Positions 16,074 through 23,708 of a stretch of 24,633 bases of DNA are shown here, piece by piece (within the stretch, counting starts at the first letter, position 1; every line of letters starts with the position of its first letter). A model generated the notes under the pieces. It worked only from the letters and a program-made list of their open reading frames with translations, did no database searches and was not told the origin of the DNA. The translations under genes were made by a program, and so were the position numbers. Source of the stretch: DASSUC01 sp035649895 (GTDB lineage Bacteria; Actinomycetota; Actinomycetes; Mycobacteriales; Micromonosporaceae); the NCBI GenBank assembly GCA_035649895.1, contig DASRIS010000050.1:1-24633 (forward strand), read 5' to 3'.

Positions 16074-16753
16074 TGACGCTGGTCTGCCTGGTCCACACCG
16101 TGCCGTCGCTGCCGGCGGTCTTCGACGGGCTGGTCGCCGCGCACGTGCCGGGCGTACGGGTCATGCACCTGGTCGACGAGGGCATGCTCGCCGACACCGT
16201 GGCGCACGGCATGCTGCCCCGGACGCTGCGGCGGCTGGTCGCCCACGCCGCACACGGGGAGGAGTCCGGGGCGCAGGCCGTCCTGGTGACCTGCTCGTCG
16301 CTTGGCGAGGCCACCGAGCTCGCCCGCCCGTTCCTGGCCGTGCCGGTCTACCGGGTCGACGCTCCGATGGCCGCGCAGGCGGTCGCCGAAGGCACGCGCA
16401 TCGCCGTGCTGGCGACCCTACACTCCACTTTGGACCCGACCCGCCGGTTGGTCGAACGGGAGGCGGCCCGGCAGGGCCGGCCGGTGCGGCTGGTCACGTC
16501 ACTGTGCGACGGGGCGTTCCAGGCGCTGCGCGCCGGCCGGCCCGACGAGCACGACGCGGTCGTCACCGCGGAGGCGGCCAGGCTCGCTGCCGACGCCGAC
16601 GTCCTGGTGCTCGCCCAGGCGTCGATGGCGCGGGCGGTGGGCTCGTTGCCGCCCGGACGGATCTCGGTGCCCGTGCTGAGCTCGCTCGTCAGCGGCGTCG
16701 GCCAGCTCCGCCGGCACGCGGTCACCCCAGAACCGTGCGTTGAGGGCGGGTAG
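16073..16753 (+). CDS. Asp/Glu racemase-superfamily protein
   Basis: This 226-aa protein has the two-lobed Asp/Glu/hydantoin racemase fold pattern. LVTCSSLGEA contains a likely catalytic C74. In the second lobe, where two-cysteine racemases have a cysteine, the sequence reads LVLAQASMARAV, with Ala at position 183. A one-cysteine protein cannot run the classical two-base racemisation. It could be a decarboxylase- or isomerase-like member, or act by another residue. ATG 16073 overlaps the previous stop (TGATG), with GGGAGG upstream. It is the last gene of the operon; its stop lies 8 nt from the stop of the convergent WYL gene, leaving no room for a conventional terminator between them. Confidence 0.8.
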   Translation: MTLVCLVHTVPSLPAVFDGLVAAHVPGVRVMHLVDEGMLADTVAHGMLPRTLRRLVAHAAHGEESGAQAVLVTCSSLGEATELARPFLAVPVYRVDAPMAAQAVAEGTRIAVLATLHSTLDPTRRLVEREAARQGRPVRLVTSLCDGAFQALRAGRPDEHDAVVTAEAARLAADADVLVLAQASMARAVGSLPPGRISVPVLSSLVSGVGQLRRHAVTPEPCVEGG

Positions 16754-16761
16754 GCGCGCCG

Positions 16762-17727
16762 TCAGGGGTGCGGGCCGTCGGCCGCCGCCAGCAGCCGCTG
16801 CCCGAGGACCCGCACGGCCTGCTGGAGCTCGGCACACCGCACGATCCGGTACGGAGCCGGGACGACCGCGAGCTGCTCGGCGTACCACACCGGGTTGCTG
16901 GTGCTGCCGGCCAGGCGGGTGGTGTGCGCGTCAAGCGGCTCGAGCACGCCGAGGACACGGGGAAGGCAGCGGGCCACGGTCTCGACAGGCGCGTCGATGA
17001 CCACCTCGGTGTCGTACTCCCATCCGACGGCGAGATGCTCCTCCAGCATGGCGACCGGGTCGAGGCCGGCCGGTGGGCTGAAGGTGTCGTCGAGCACCTG
17101 CACCGCGCGGACCCGGTCGATGCGGTACGCCCGCCGCGCGTGCGTGGGGTGGGACCGGCACAGCAGGTACCACCGGCCGTGGCGGACGACGACCGCCCAC
17201 GGGTCGGCCTCGAAGACCCACTCCGACCCGGCCTCGGAACGGTAGTCGAGCCGTACCCGCCGGTGGTTTGCGCAGGCCTGCACGAGGGCTGTGGTGGTCG
17301 CGGGGTCGGGCCGGGCGGCCGCGCGGTCGGGGGCGGGCGCCGTGGTCTGGCGGACAGCCTCGGCCTGGGCGGCCACCGGCTCCGGGAGCGCCCGCACGAT
17401 CTTGCCGAGTGCGCTGCCGACCGGGCCGGTGGGGTCGCTCGCGTCGTGGTGGCCGTCGAGCACGGCCATGACCAGCCCGAGTGCCTCGGTGGCGCTGAAC
17501 ATCAGGGGCGGCAGCCGCAGGCCGCGGCCGAGGCGGTAGCCGCCGTGCGGCCCACGGACGGACTCGATCGGGATGCCGGCCTCGCGGAGGATGCCGACGT
17601 ACCGCCGGGCGGCCCGCTCCGAGACGCCGAGCTTGTCGGCGAGCCGGTCCGCGGTGATGCCCGGGCTGCCCTGGACCAGCTCGAGGGCGAGCAGCGCCCG
17701 TGCCGTGGGGCTCGTGTCAGGCTTCAC
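16762..17727 (-). CDS. HTH/WYL-domain transcriptional regulator
   Basis: This is a 321-aa DeoR/YafY-type regulator. Residues ~8-60 form the winged HTH (ITADRLADKLGVSERAARRYVGILREAGIPIE), followed by the GPHGGYRLGRG wing. The WYL domain is central (about 150-225) with VRLDYRSEAG, WAVVVRHGRWYLLCR and RAYRIDRVRAV. A WCX-like extension ends the protein. Such proteins sense an effector, often nucleic acid or a nucleotide, through the WYL domain; many act on a neighbouring gene. It starts at GTG 17727, with GGAAGG just upstream. It is convergent with the sugar operon, so it need not regulate it. A perfect 11-bp direct repeat upstream could be its own operator. Confidence 0.9.
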   Translation of the reverse strand: MKPDTSPTARALLALELVQGSPGITADRLADKLGVSERAARRYVGILREAGIPIESVRGPHGGYRLGRGLRLPPLMFSATEALGLVMAVLDGHHDASDPTGPVGSALGKIVRALPEPVAAQAEAVRQTTAPAPDRAAARPDPATTTALVQACANHRRVRLDYRSEAGSEWVFEADPWAVVVRHGRWYLLCRSHPTHARRAYRIDRVRAVQVLDDTFSPPAGLDPVAMLEEHLAVGWEYDTEVVIDAPVETVARCLPRVLGVLEPLDAHTTRLAGSTSNPVWYAEQLAVVPAPYRIVRCAELQQAVRVLGQRLLAAADGPHP

Positions 17728-17732
17728 GGCCT

Positions 17733-17767
17733 TCCAACCAACCAGGACTTCATGGCTCCAACCAACC
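17733..17767. repeat. Perfect 11-bp direct repeat upstream of the WYL gene, possible operator
   Basis: TCCAACCAACC occurs at 17733-17743 and again at 17757-17767, 24 bp apart (start to start), just upstream of the WYL start. On the plus strand it is followed by AAGGAG and an ATG at 17788. The spacing of about two helical turns suits a dimeric regulator. The function is inference. Confidence 0.5.
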
Positions 17768-17822
17768 CGGAAGGAGAACGCCCGGAATGGAACCTAGCAT
17801 GCGAGCCGTGTCCGAGACCCGG

Positions 17823-19217
17823 TCAGACGGCCTCCTTCACCGGGACGGGCGGATGCTGCGCCGGCACGGCGGGACCATCGGCGCGCTGCCGGTCCCGTGC
17901 CCGCAGCCAGCGGGTGAGCCGGCGCCCGGCGTCGATCGCCGGCTGCTCGACGAACCGGTACGTGAGCTGGCTGACGGCGAGCGCGACACCCAGCCACACC
18001 AGGAAGGTCAGTAGCCCCCGGGCCGGTACGCCGGCCGGCGCCGCCGGCACCGTCTTCATGACGACCCAGTGCACCAGGTAGAACGAGTAGCTGACCCGGC
18101 CCAGCCACCGCAGCACGGCAGGCCACCGGACGCGGTCGCGCAGGGCGAAGAACGTGGCGAAGACCGCGACCGCCGCGACCAGCGCCACGGAGCGGGTCCA
18201 CCAGGTCTCGTCGGGGGCGCCCCGGCCGGTGCCATCGGCGGCCACCAACGGTTCGGTGAAGCGCCAGTAGGACACGCTGGCGGCGGCGACCACCGTCACC
18301 ACGACTACCCAGCCGCGGCGCGGGCTGAGCTGCCCGGCGTAGACGCGGTAGATGACGGTACCGGTGAACATGACCGTGATGTAGATGACCGCCTGGTGCA
18401 GCGGCCAGGGCCGGTTCATCAGCAGCACGGCGGCGGCCAGGCCGATGACGGCGGCGTAGCCGGCTACCCGGGCCGACATGGCCAGGAGCGCCACCACCGC
18501 CGCGAAGGCGACCGCCACGACCGCGACCCGGACCGGGTTGCCCACGTGCCCGGGGACACCGGTGGCATCCGGGGTGACCGGCCACGTGGTGAGCAGGGAG
18601 TCGGAGGCGACCAGGGCCAGGGCCGCGCCGCCGAGCGCGATGCCGACCGAGGCGCGGCGGATCCGGGTCACGAAGAACACGGTGGTCAACAGGTAGAAGC
18701 ACATCTCGAACGGCAGCGTCCACGCCGGACCGATGAAGAACGGCTGCCCCAGGAAATGGGCGAGCATCGACCCGTTGGCGATGGACACCTTCAGCATGTG
18801 CTGGAAGATGTAGCCGGGCAGGTCGATCCAGCGCAGCGCGTAGAGCGCCACGACGCCGAACGAGACGACCCAGAACAACGGGAAGAGCCGGAAGCCGCGG
18901 GAGATCCAGAAGTCCCGTAGCGAGTTGGTGCGCTCCAGCGACGCCGGGATGATGAAACCGCTGACGACGAAGAACAGCAGGACGCCGAAGCTGCCGAGGT
19001 TCAGCAGCGTGTGGCTCGCCCACCAGATCTCGCTGGTGCCCACCGGCCCCTGGTTCGCCAGGTGGTAAAGAGCGACGGCGAGCGCGGCGACACCACGCAG
19101 CACGTCCAGAAACCCCAGCCGGGAGCCTTCGGGTTCGCGTGGTGCGGGCGCACCGGCCGCGTCGGTCCGCGCGGCGTCACTGACGGTCCTCGGATCGATG
19201 TCCCTGCGCGCGAGCAC
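17823..19217 (-). CDS. Acyltransferase family 3 membrane protein
   Basis: This is a 464-aa integral membrane protein of the acyltransferase-3 (NodX/OafA-like) family. The N-terminal signature LGFLDVLRGVAALAVALYHL, with its histidine, is followed by GVLLFFVVSGFIIPASL and FWISRGFRLFPLFWVVSF. About ten hydrophobic segments follow. Members O-acylate sugars, peptidoglycan, antibiotics or lipids at the membrane. The first ~30 residues and the last ~30 are polar and cytosolic-looking. The start is GTG 19217; no strong ribosome site is evident. It stands alone between the WYL gene and katG. The acceptor is unknown. Confidence 0.88.
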   Translation of the reverse strand: MLARRDIDPRTVSDAARTDAAGAPAPREPEGSRLGFLDVLRGVAALAVALYHLANQGPVGTSEIWWASHTLLNLGSFGVLLFFVVSGFIIPASLERTNSLRDFWISRGFRLFPLFWVVSFGVVALYALRWIDLPGYIFQHMLKVSIANGSMLAHFLGQPFFIGPAWTLPFEMCFYLLTTVFFVTRIRRASVGIALGGAALALVASDSLLTTWPVTPDATGVPGHVGNPVRVAVVAVAFAAVVALLAMSARVAGYAAVIGLAAAVLLMNRPWPLHQAVIYITVMFTGTVIYRVYAGQLSPRRGWVVVVTVVAAASVSYWRFTEPLVAADGTGRGAPDETWWTRSVALVAAVAVFATFFALRDRVRWPAVLRWLGRVSYSFYLVHWVVMKTVPAAPAGVPARGLLTFLVWLGVALAVSQLTYRFVEQPAIDAGRRLTRWLRARDRQRADGPAVPAQHPPVPVKEAV

Positions 19218-19334
19218 GCCGGGAAGCTAACCATGGGCCGGTCGCTGAAGGCAACACAGGCCACCGGCGGTCATCGCGCCGGCCAGCCAGCCCGGGCGAA
19301 GGGACGTACCTCTCGACCAGGTGGCGCAGGCTGC

Positions 19335-19379
19335 GAGGCACCGTGCGAGCCGGATGAGCACCAGCTCGCACGGTGCCTC
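19335..19379 (-). terminator. Perfect 16-bp inverted repeat downstream of katG
   Basis: GAGGCACCGTGCGAGC at 19335-19350 is exactly complementary to 19364-19379 with a 13-nt loop. It lies 85 nt after the katG stop and before the acyltransferase gene start. There is no T tract, as is common in actinobacteria. It is best explained as the katG terminator. Confidence 0.75.
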
Positions 19380-19463
19380 CGCGGGTCGGTCCGTAACCGG
19401 ACCGGCGAGAACCGGCGAAGGACGGTACCCAAGCCGGTCACGCAGCTCGACCCGGACGCCGGG

Positions 19464-21659
19464 TCAGGCCACGTCGAACCGGTCGAGGTTCATGACCTTG
19501 TCCCACGCGGCGACGAAGTCACGCACGAGCTTCTCCTTGGAGTCGTCGCTCGCGTAGACCTCCGCCAGCGCACGGAGCTGGGAGTTCGAGCCGAACACGA
19601 GGTCGACGCGGCTAGCGGTCCACCTCGGCTCGCCGGTACGGATGTCGCGGCCCTCGAACGTCTCCTCACCCTCGGACGTCGGCTCCCACACCGTGCCGAA
19701 GTCGAGCAGGTTCACGAAGAAGTCGTTGGTCAGCGCCTCCGGCTGCTCCGTGAAGACGCCGTGCTGGGACTGCTGGGCGTTCGCGTTGAGCACCCGCATG
19801 CCGCCCACCAGCACGGTCATCTCGGGGGCGCTCAGCGTCAGCAGCTGGGCCCGTTCGACGAGCAGCTGCTCCGCCGGTCGCTGGTGTCCCTTGCTGAGGT
19901 AGTTGCGGAACCCGTCGAAGGTCGGCTCCAGTACGGCGAAGGACTCCACGTCGGTCTGCTCCTGCGACGCGTCCGTACGCCCCGGCGTGAACGGGACCAC
20001 GACGTCGAACCCGGCGTTCTTCGCGGCCCGCTCGACAGCTGCGCACCCGCCGAGCACGACCAGGTCGGCGAGGGAGACCCGCTTGTTCCCACCCGCCTGC
20101 TCGGCGTTGAACTTCTGCTGGATCCCCTCCAGGGTCCGCAGGACCTTCGCCAGCTGGGCGGGGTCGTTGACCTCCCACTGGTTCTGCGGGGCGAGACGGA
20201 TACGCCCGCCGTTGGCCCCACCGCGCTTGTCTGTGCCGCGGAACGTCGACGCCGCAGCCCAGGCGGTCGCGACCAGCTCGGAGACCGACAGCCCCGAGGC
20301 GAGGATCGTGTCCTTGAGCGCGGCGATGTCCGGCGCCCCGACCAGCTCATGGGTGACCGAAGGGACCGGGTCCTGCCACAGCTGCGGCTCGGCCGGGACC
20401 AGCGGCCCGAGGTACCGCGCGATCGGGCCCATGTCGCGGTGCGTGAGCTTGAACCACGCCTTGGCGAAGGCGTCGGCGAACTCCTGCGGGTTCTCGTAGA
20501 AGCGGCGCGCGATCTCCTCGTAGACCGGGTCCACCCGCAGCGCAAGGTCCGTCGTGAGCATCATCGGCGCGTGCCTCTTCGACGGGTCGTGGGCGTCGGG
20601 CACCAGGCCCGCCGCAGCCGGGTCCGTCGGGGCCCACTGCGTCGCACCGGCCGGGCTCTTCACCTGCTGCCACTCGAAGCTGAACAGCGTCTCGAAGTAG
20701 CTGTTGTCCCAGGTCACCGGGGTAGGCGTCCACGCGCCCTCGAGACCGCTGGTGATGGTGTGGCCACCCTTGCCGGTACCGTAGCTGTTCTTCCAGCCGA
20801 AGCCCATCTCCTGAAGGGGCGCGGCCTCGGGCTCGGGGCCGACGTGCTCGTCCGGGACCGCCGCGCCGTGGGCCTTGCCGAACGTGTGCCCGCCGGCGAT
20901 GAGCGCGACCGTCTCCTCGTCGTTCATTGCCATGCGACGGAACGTCTCCCGGATGTCCCGGGCTGCGGCGAGCGCGTCCGGGTTGCCGTTTGGGCCCTCC
21001 GGGTTCACGTAGATCAGACCCATCTGGACGGCGGCCAGCGGGTTGGCGAGCTCCCGGTCACCGCTGTAGCGCTTGTCGTCGAGCCAGGTGTCCTCGTTCC
21101 CCCAGTTGATCTGCTCGGGCTCCCAGACGTCCGCACGCCCCCCGCCGAAGCCGAACGTCTCGAACCCCATCGACTCCAGGGCGCAGTTGCCGGCGAAGAC
21201 CATCAGGTCGGCCCACGAGACCTTCTTGCCGTACTTCTTCTTGACCGGCCACAGCAGCCGTCGCGCCTTGTCGAGGTTGCCGTTGTCCGGCCAGCTGTTC
21301 AGGGGCGCGAAGCGCTGGTCGCCGGAGCCTGCCCCGCCGCGGCCGTCGTGGATGCGGTAGGTGCCCGCGGCGTGCCACGCCATCCGGATGAAGAGCGGCC
21401 CGTAGTGGCCGTAGTCAGCCGGCCACCACTCCTGCGACGTCGTCATCACCGCATCGATGTCGGCCTTCAGGGCCGCGAGGTCAACGGTCTTGAACTCCTC
21501 GGCGTAGTCGAAGTCCGAGCCCATGGGATCGGCCGTGGGTGGGTTCAGGTGCAGGACGCTCAGGTCCAGCTGGTTCGGCCACCAGTCCCGGTTCGCCCTG
21601 GCCCGCGATGGGTGGCTGCGAGCCCCGCTCGACACGAGATCCTTGTTCTCACTTTCCAC
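19464..21659 (-). CDS. katG: Catalase-peroxidase KatG
   Basis: This 731-aa bifunctional haem enzyme removes hydrogen peroxide and organic peroxides. The distal site IRMAWHAAGTYR holds R92, W95 and H96. Y217 (in MGLIYVNPEG) and M243 form, with W95, the Met-Tyr-Trp adduct required for catalase activity. GGHTFGKAHGA contains the proximal H258. All residues are offset by 12 from M. tuberculosis KatG, so both halves are complete. The start is GTG 21659 with AAGGAG 8 nt upstream. It lies 62 nt downstream of furA on the same strand, the usual furA-katG arrangement, and is expected to be induced by peroxide through FurA. Confidence 0.97.
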   Translation of the reverse strand: MESENKDLVSSGARSHPSRARANRDWWPNQLDLSVLHLNPPTADPMGSDFDYAEEFKTVDLAALKADIDAVMTTSQEWWPADYGHYGPLFIRMAWHAAGTYRIHDGRGGAGSGDQRFAPLNSWPDNGNLDKARRLLWPVKKKYGKKVSWADLMVFAGNCALESMGFETFGFGGGRADVWEPEQINWGNEDTWLDDKRYSGDRELANPLAAVQMGLIYVNPEGPNGNPDALAAARDIRETFRRMAMNDEETVALIAGGHTFGKAHGAAVPDEHVGPEPEAAPLQEMGFGWKNSYGTGKGGHTITSGLEGAWTPTPVTWDNSYFETLFSFEWQQVKSPAGATQWAPTDPAAAGLVPDAHDPSKRHAPMMLTTDLALRVDPVYEEIARRFYENPQEFADAFAKAWFKLTHRDMGPIARYLGPLVPAEPQLWQDPVPSVTHELVGAPDIAALKDTILASGLSVSELVATAWAAASTFRGTDKRGGANGGRIRLAPQNQWEVNDPAQLAKVLRTLEGIQQKFNAEQAGGNKRVSLADLVVLGGCAAVERAAKNAGFDVVVPFTPGRTDASQEQTDVESFAVLEPTFDGFRNYLSKGHQRPAEQLLVERAQLLTLSAPEMTVLVGGMRVLNANAQQSQHGVFTEQPEALTNDFFVNLLDFGTVWEPTSEGEETFEGRDIRTGEPRWTASRVDLVFGSNSQLRALAEVYASDDSKEKLVRDFVAAWDKVMNLDRFDVA

Positions 21660-21721
21660 GTTGCTCTCTCCTTAGGCTCAGAGGCGGTACGGCCGCAGGC
21701 ATCTCGCTGCAGCCGGGCGGA

Positions 21722-22168
21722 TCAGTCGGGCGGTAGATCAGGAGCTGGTGCTGCGGAACAGGCCGAGCAGAGTCCCCAGTAGACGACCTCGGCCTCGTCG
21801 ATCGCGTACCCATGATCGCCGGAGGCGGCCAGGCAGGGCGCGTCGCCGGCGGCGCAGTCGATGTCTGCGATGTCACCGCAGGACCGGCACACGAGGTGGT
21901 GATGGTTGTCCCCCACCCGCGACTCGTACCGGGCCACGGAGCCCGCCGGCTCGATGCGCCGCACCAGACCGGCGGCGGTCAGCGCCCGCAGCACGTCGTA
22001 GACCGCCTGTGTGGACACCTCACCGAGGTCACCCCGAACAATACGAATGATCGAGTCCGTGTCGGCGTGAGGGTACTCGTGCACCGCTGTCAGCACCGCC
22101 ACGCGAGGACGGGTCACCCGCAGAGCAGCCCCGCGCAGCAGCGGCTCGGCGTCGAACGTAGGGCGCAC
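21722..22168 (-). CDS. furA: Fur-family peroxide/iron regulator FurA
   Basis: This is a 148-aa Fur-family regulator. The N-terminal winged helix includes RVTRPRVAVLTAVHEYPHADTD and STQAVYDVLRALTAAGLVRR. The metal-binding half has GDNHHHLVCRSCGDIADIDC and ends with WGLCSACSAA, giving two CxxC pairs for structural zinc. It sits directly upstream of katG, which it is expected to repress along with itself. The start is taken as GTG 22168, giving MRPTFDAEPLL. The frame stays open upstream, but the extension is not Fur-like and would cross the promoter. That GTG falls at the predicted transcription start, so the mRNA is probably leaderless. Confidence 0.93.
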   Translation of the reverse strand: MRPTFDAEPLLRGAALRVTRPRVAVLTAVHEYPHADTDSIIRIVRGDLGEVSTQAVYDVLRALTAAGLVRRIEPAGSVARYESRVGDNHHHLVCRSCGDIADIDCAAGDAPCLAASGDHGYAIDEAEVVYWGLCSACSAAPAPDLPPD

Positions 22169-22174
22169 GGCGGG

Positions 22175-22204
22175 AGTATGGAACAATTTTCTGGAGTCAG
22201 TCAA
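22175..22204 (-). promoter_or_regulatory. furA-katG promoter
   Basis: On the minus strand TTGACT (22204-22199) and CATACT (22180-22175) are spaced by 18 nt. The GTG of furA begins exactly 7 nt after the -10. The spacer is AT-rich (GAAAATTGTTC), as in known FurA-controlled promoters, where FurA binds an AT-rich site over the -10/-35 region. Confidence 0.75.
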
Positions 22205-22234
22205 GAACGCAGCTAGCGCCCTGGTAGGTGGGGA

Positions 22235-22262
22235 CCCCGCGCGTCCGGACGGAGGCGCGGGG
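22235..22262. terminator. GC-rich hairpin between furA promoter and the DUF11 gene
   Basis: CCCCGCGC (22235-22242) pairs with GCGCGGGG (22255-22262) around a 12-nt loop, part of which (GTCCGGAC) is itself palindromic. It could insulate the divergent units. No T tract is seen on either side. Confidence 0.4.
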
Positions 22263-22358
22263 ACGGGACCGATGGTGGTCACGATCAGGCGGGCCGGCGG
22301 GCGGCTGCGCTGGACCGGCGGCTTCCCATGGCACCCGCGGTCGCCTAAGGTCCGGCAA

Positions 22359-23043
22359 ATGTCTGCCAACCAACAGCCTCGACGCAGAGGCGAACGGTCC
22401 TGCGCCAGGCTGCTCGGCGTCACCCTGCTCGCCCTGGCCAGCTTACTGGCGCCCGCCGCGCCGGCCCACGCTGCCGCACCGCGTGCCGACCTCACGGTGG
22501 ACGTCACGACCAGCCCCAGCGAGGTGCTCGACCTGGGCGACTGGACGCGCGTCAGCTCGACGGTCCGCAACGTCGGCGGGAAGGGCGCGCGAGCGGTCAC
22601 CCTGACCCTCCTGCTGCCGGCCGGCGCGTGGGTGTTCTCCGACGGCTGGGTCCCGGCGACCGGCTGGACGTGCACCGTCTCGCCTCAGCGCCACCGAGGT
22701 GGCCATCGGCGACACCCTGCATGTCAACGTGACCGTCCACAATGTCGGAACGGCTCCGGCCAGCGACGTGACCGTGACCGTGCCGCTGCCGGCCAACCTC
22801 ACCTACCAGTCCGAGTGGACGGACCTCGACTGGACCTGTACGTTCAGTGCGACCACACCCGGTTGGCAGTGCCTGCACGGCCCGCTGGCCCCTGGCGGGT
22901 ACGCCACCACCTTCGCCGTCACCGCGACCGTGACCAGCGGCGCGCCTGGGACCACCTTCCCAGTGCTGGTGGAGGCCGCGACGAGCCCACCGGACGCCTC
23001 TGCCGCCAACGACACCTCCCGGACCACGGTCACGATCGCGTAG
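22359..23043 (+). pseudogene. Secreted DUF11/CARDB-like repeat protein, frameshifted
   Basis: ATG 22359 opens a signal peptide (basic start, LLGVTLLALASLLAPAAPAHA) and a beta-repeat: ADLTVDVTTSPSEVLDLGD, STVRNVGGKGARAV, GWVPATGWTCTVS. After about 22685 this frame turns into arginine-rich nonsense. The +1 frame picks up LSATEVAIGDTLHVNVTVHN and runs a complete second repeat (WTDLDWTCTFSATTPGWQC, then GTTFPVLVEAATSPPDASAAND) to the stop at 23043. The second half of repeat one is also missing. An out-of-frame deletion between the two repeats explains both facts; a sequencing error alone would not. Such proteins are extracytoplasmic and of unknown role. Confidence 0.75.
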
Positions 23044-23063
23044 CCCGGCCGCCGGCTGTCCAT

Positions 23064-23109
23064 CCCGGAGGCTTCACACAGGTCACCCCGGAGGCTTCGC
23101 GCAGGTCGC
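23064..23109. repeat. Two imperfect 23-bp tandem copies
   Basis: CCCGGAGGCTTC followed by a CAGGTC segment occurs at 23064 and again at 23087 with two mismatches. It lies in the 313-bp gap between the DUF11 pseudogene and the tRNA. Apart from this and the tRNA promoter I see nothing in that gap. Confidence 0.6.
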
Positions 23110-23337
23110 GAGCAATGCCGGCCGGTCGCTCACGGCGGCGCCTGCCTAGCTCTCTGTCCCCGTGCAACCAAGTCCGGTGAAGTGGCTGATGTACGCGCGC
23201 CTAGCCCTGGTGTCGACAAGATCACAGCTGCGTCCACCGCCGGACCGCGGCCATCCCCATGATCGGGTTGGCCAGCTCAGCCCTACCTCAACGACCGTCG
23301 GTTCTTAACCCGCGTGCGCATGGAGCCCTGGATCGGG

Positions 23338-23343
23338 TACAGT
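23338..23343 (+). promoter_or_regulatory. -10 element of the tRNA-Val gene
   Basis: TACAGT lies 13 nt upstream of the mature tRNA 5' end. The matching -35 (around 23314) is poor. Confidence 0.45.
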
Positions 23344-23356
23344 GGTCCACCGTCAC

Positions 23357-23431
23357 GGGCGATTAGCTCAGCGGGAGAGCGCTTCGTTCACACCGAAGAG
23401 GCCACTGGTTCGATCCCAGTATCGCCCACCA
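23357..23431 (+). tRNA. tRNA-Val (anticodon CAC), CCA encoded
   Basis: The full cloverleaf is readable. The acceptor GGGCGAT pairs with ATCGCCC; the D-arm is GCTC/GAGC. The anticodon stem CTTCG/CGAAG encloses the loop TTCACAC (anticodon CAC). The T-arm is ACTGG-TTCGATC-CCAGT, and the discriminator is A with CCA encoded at 23429-23431. Confidence 0.97.
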
Positions 23432-23448
23432 TCTATTACGGCAGTCTG

Positions 23449-23466
23449 GGCCCTCTCACGAGGGCC
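23449..23466 (+). terminator. Hairpin after tRNA-Val
   Basis: GGCCCTC (23449-23455) pairs perfectly with GAGGGCC (23460-23466) around TCAC, 17 nt after the tRNA. Only TCTCCTC follows, so the U tract is weak. Confidence 0.65.
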
Positions 23467-23708
23467 TCTCCTCATAGATCAACAGCGTGTGGATCCCAGT
23501 AGGCCGCACTAGCCGTACCATGGCACGCCGGAGCACGTCGCGGCTTCTCACTGGGGCTTCGGCACATCCGCCTGGTTGACGGTCTACCAGCACGAGCGGT
23601 TAGCCGGTTGGGAGCAAGGTTACGAGGCGACGCACCCCGCGGAGCCCGGACCACGGCGGAGACGTGTCGACCACACAGTCGGCGACGGCTCGTAATGGGC
23701 AGATCAGA

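Noticed and set aside
3697..16753. Complete sulfoquinovose degradation cluster
   Set aside because: Only the aldolase resembles that pathway. GH31 sulfoquinovosidase, sulfolactaldehyde reductase/dehydrogenase and a sulfonate exporter are not present in the window.
19011..21782. 923-codon plus-strand frame across katG
   Set aside because: It is the antisense shadow of katG, whose active-site residues are complete on the minus strand.
22169..22675. N-terminal extension of FurA
   Set aside because: It would cover the promoter and the opposite-strand DUF11 start. The sequence is not Fur-like, and Fur proteins of this type are ~145 aa.
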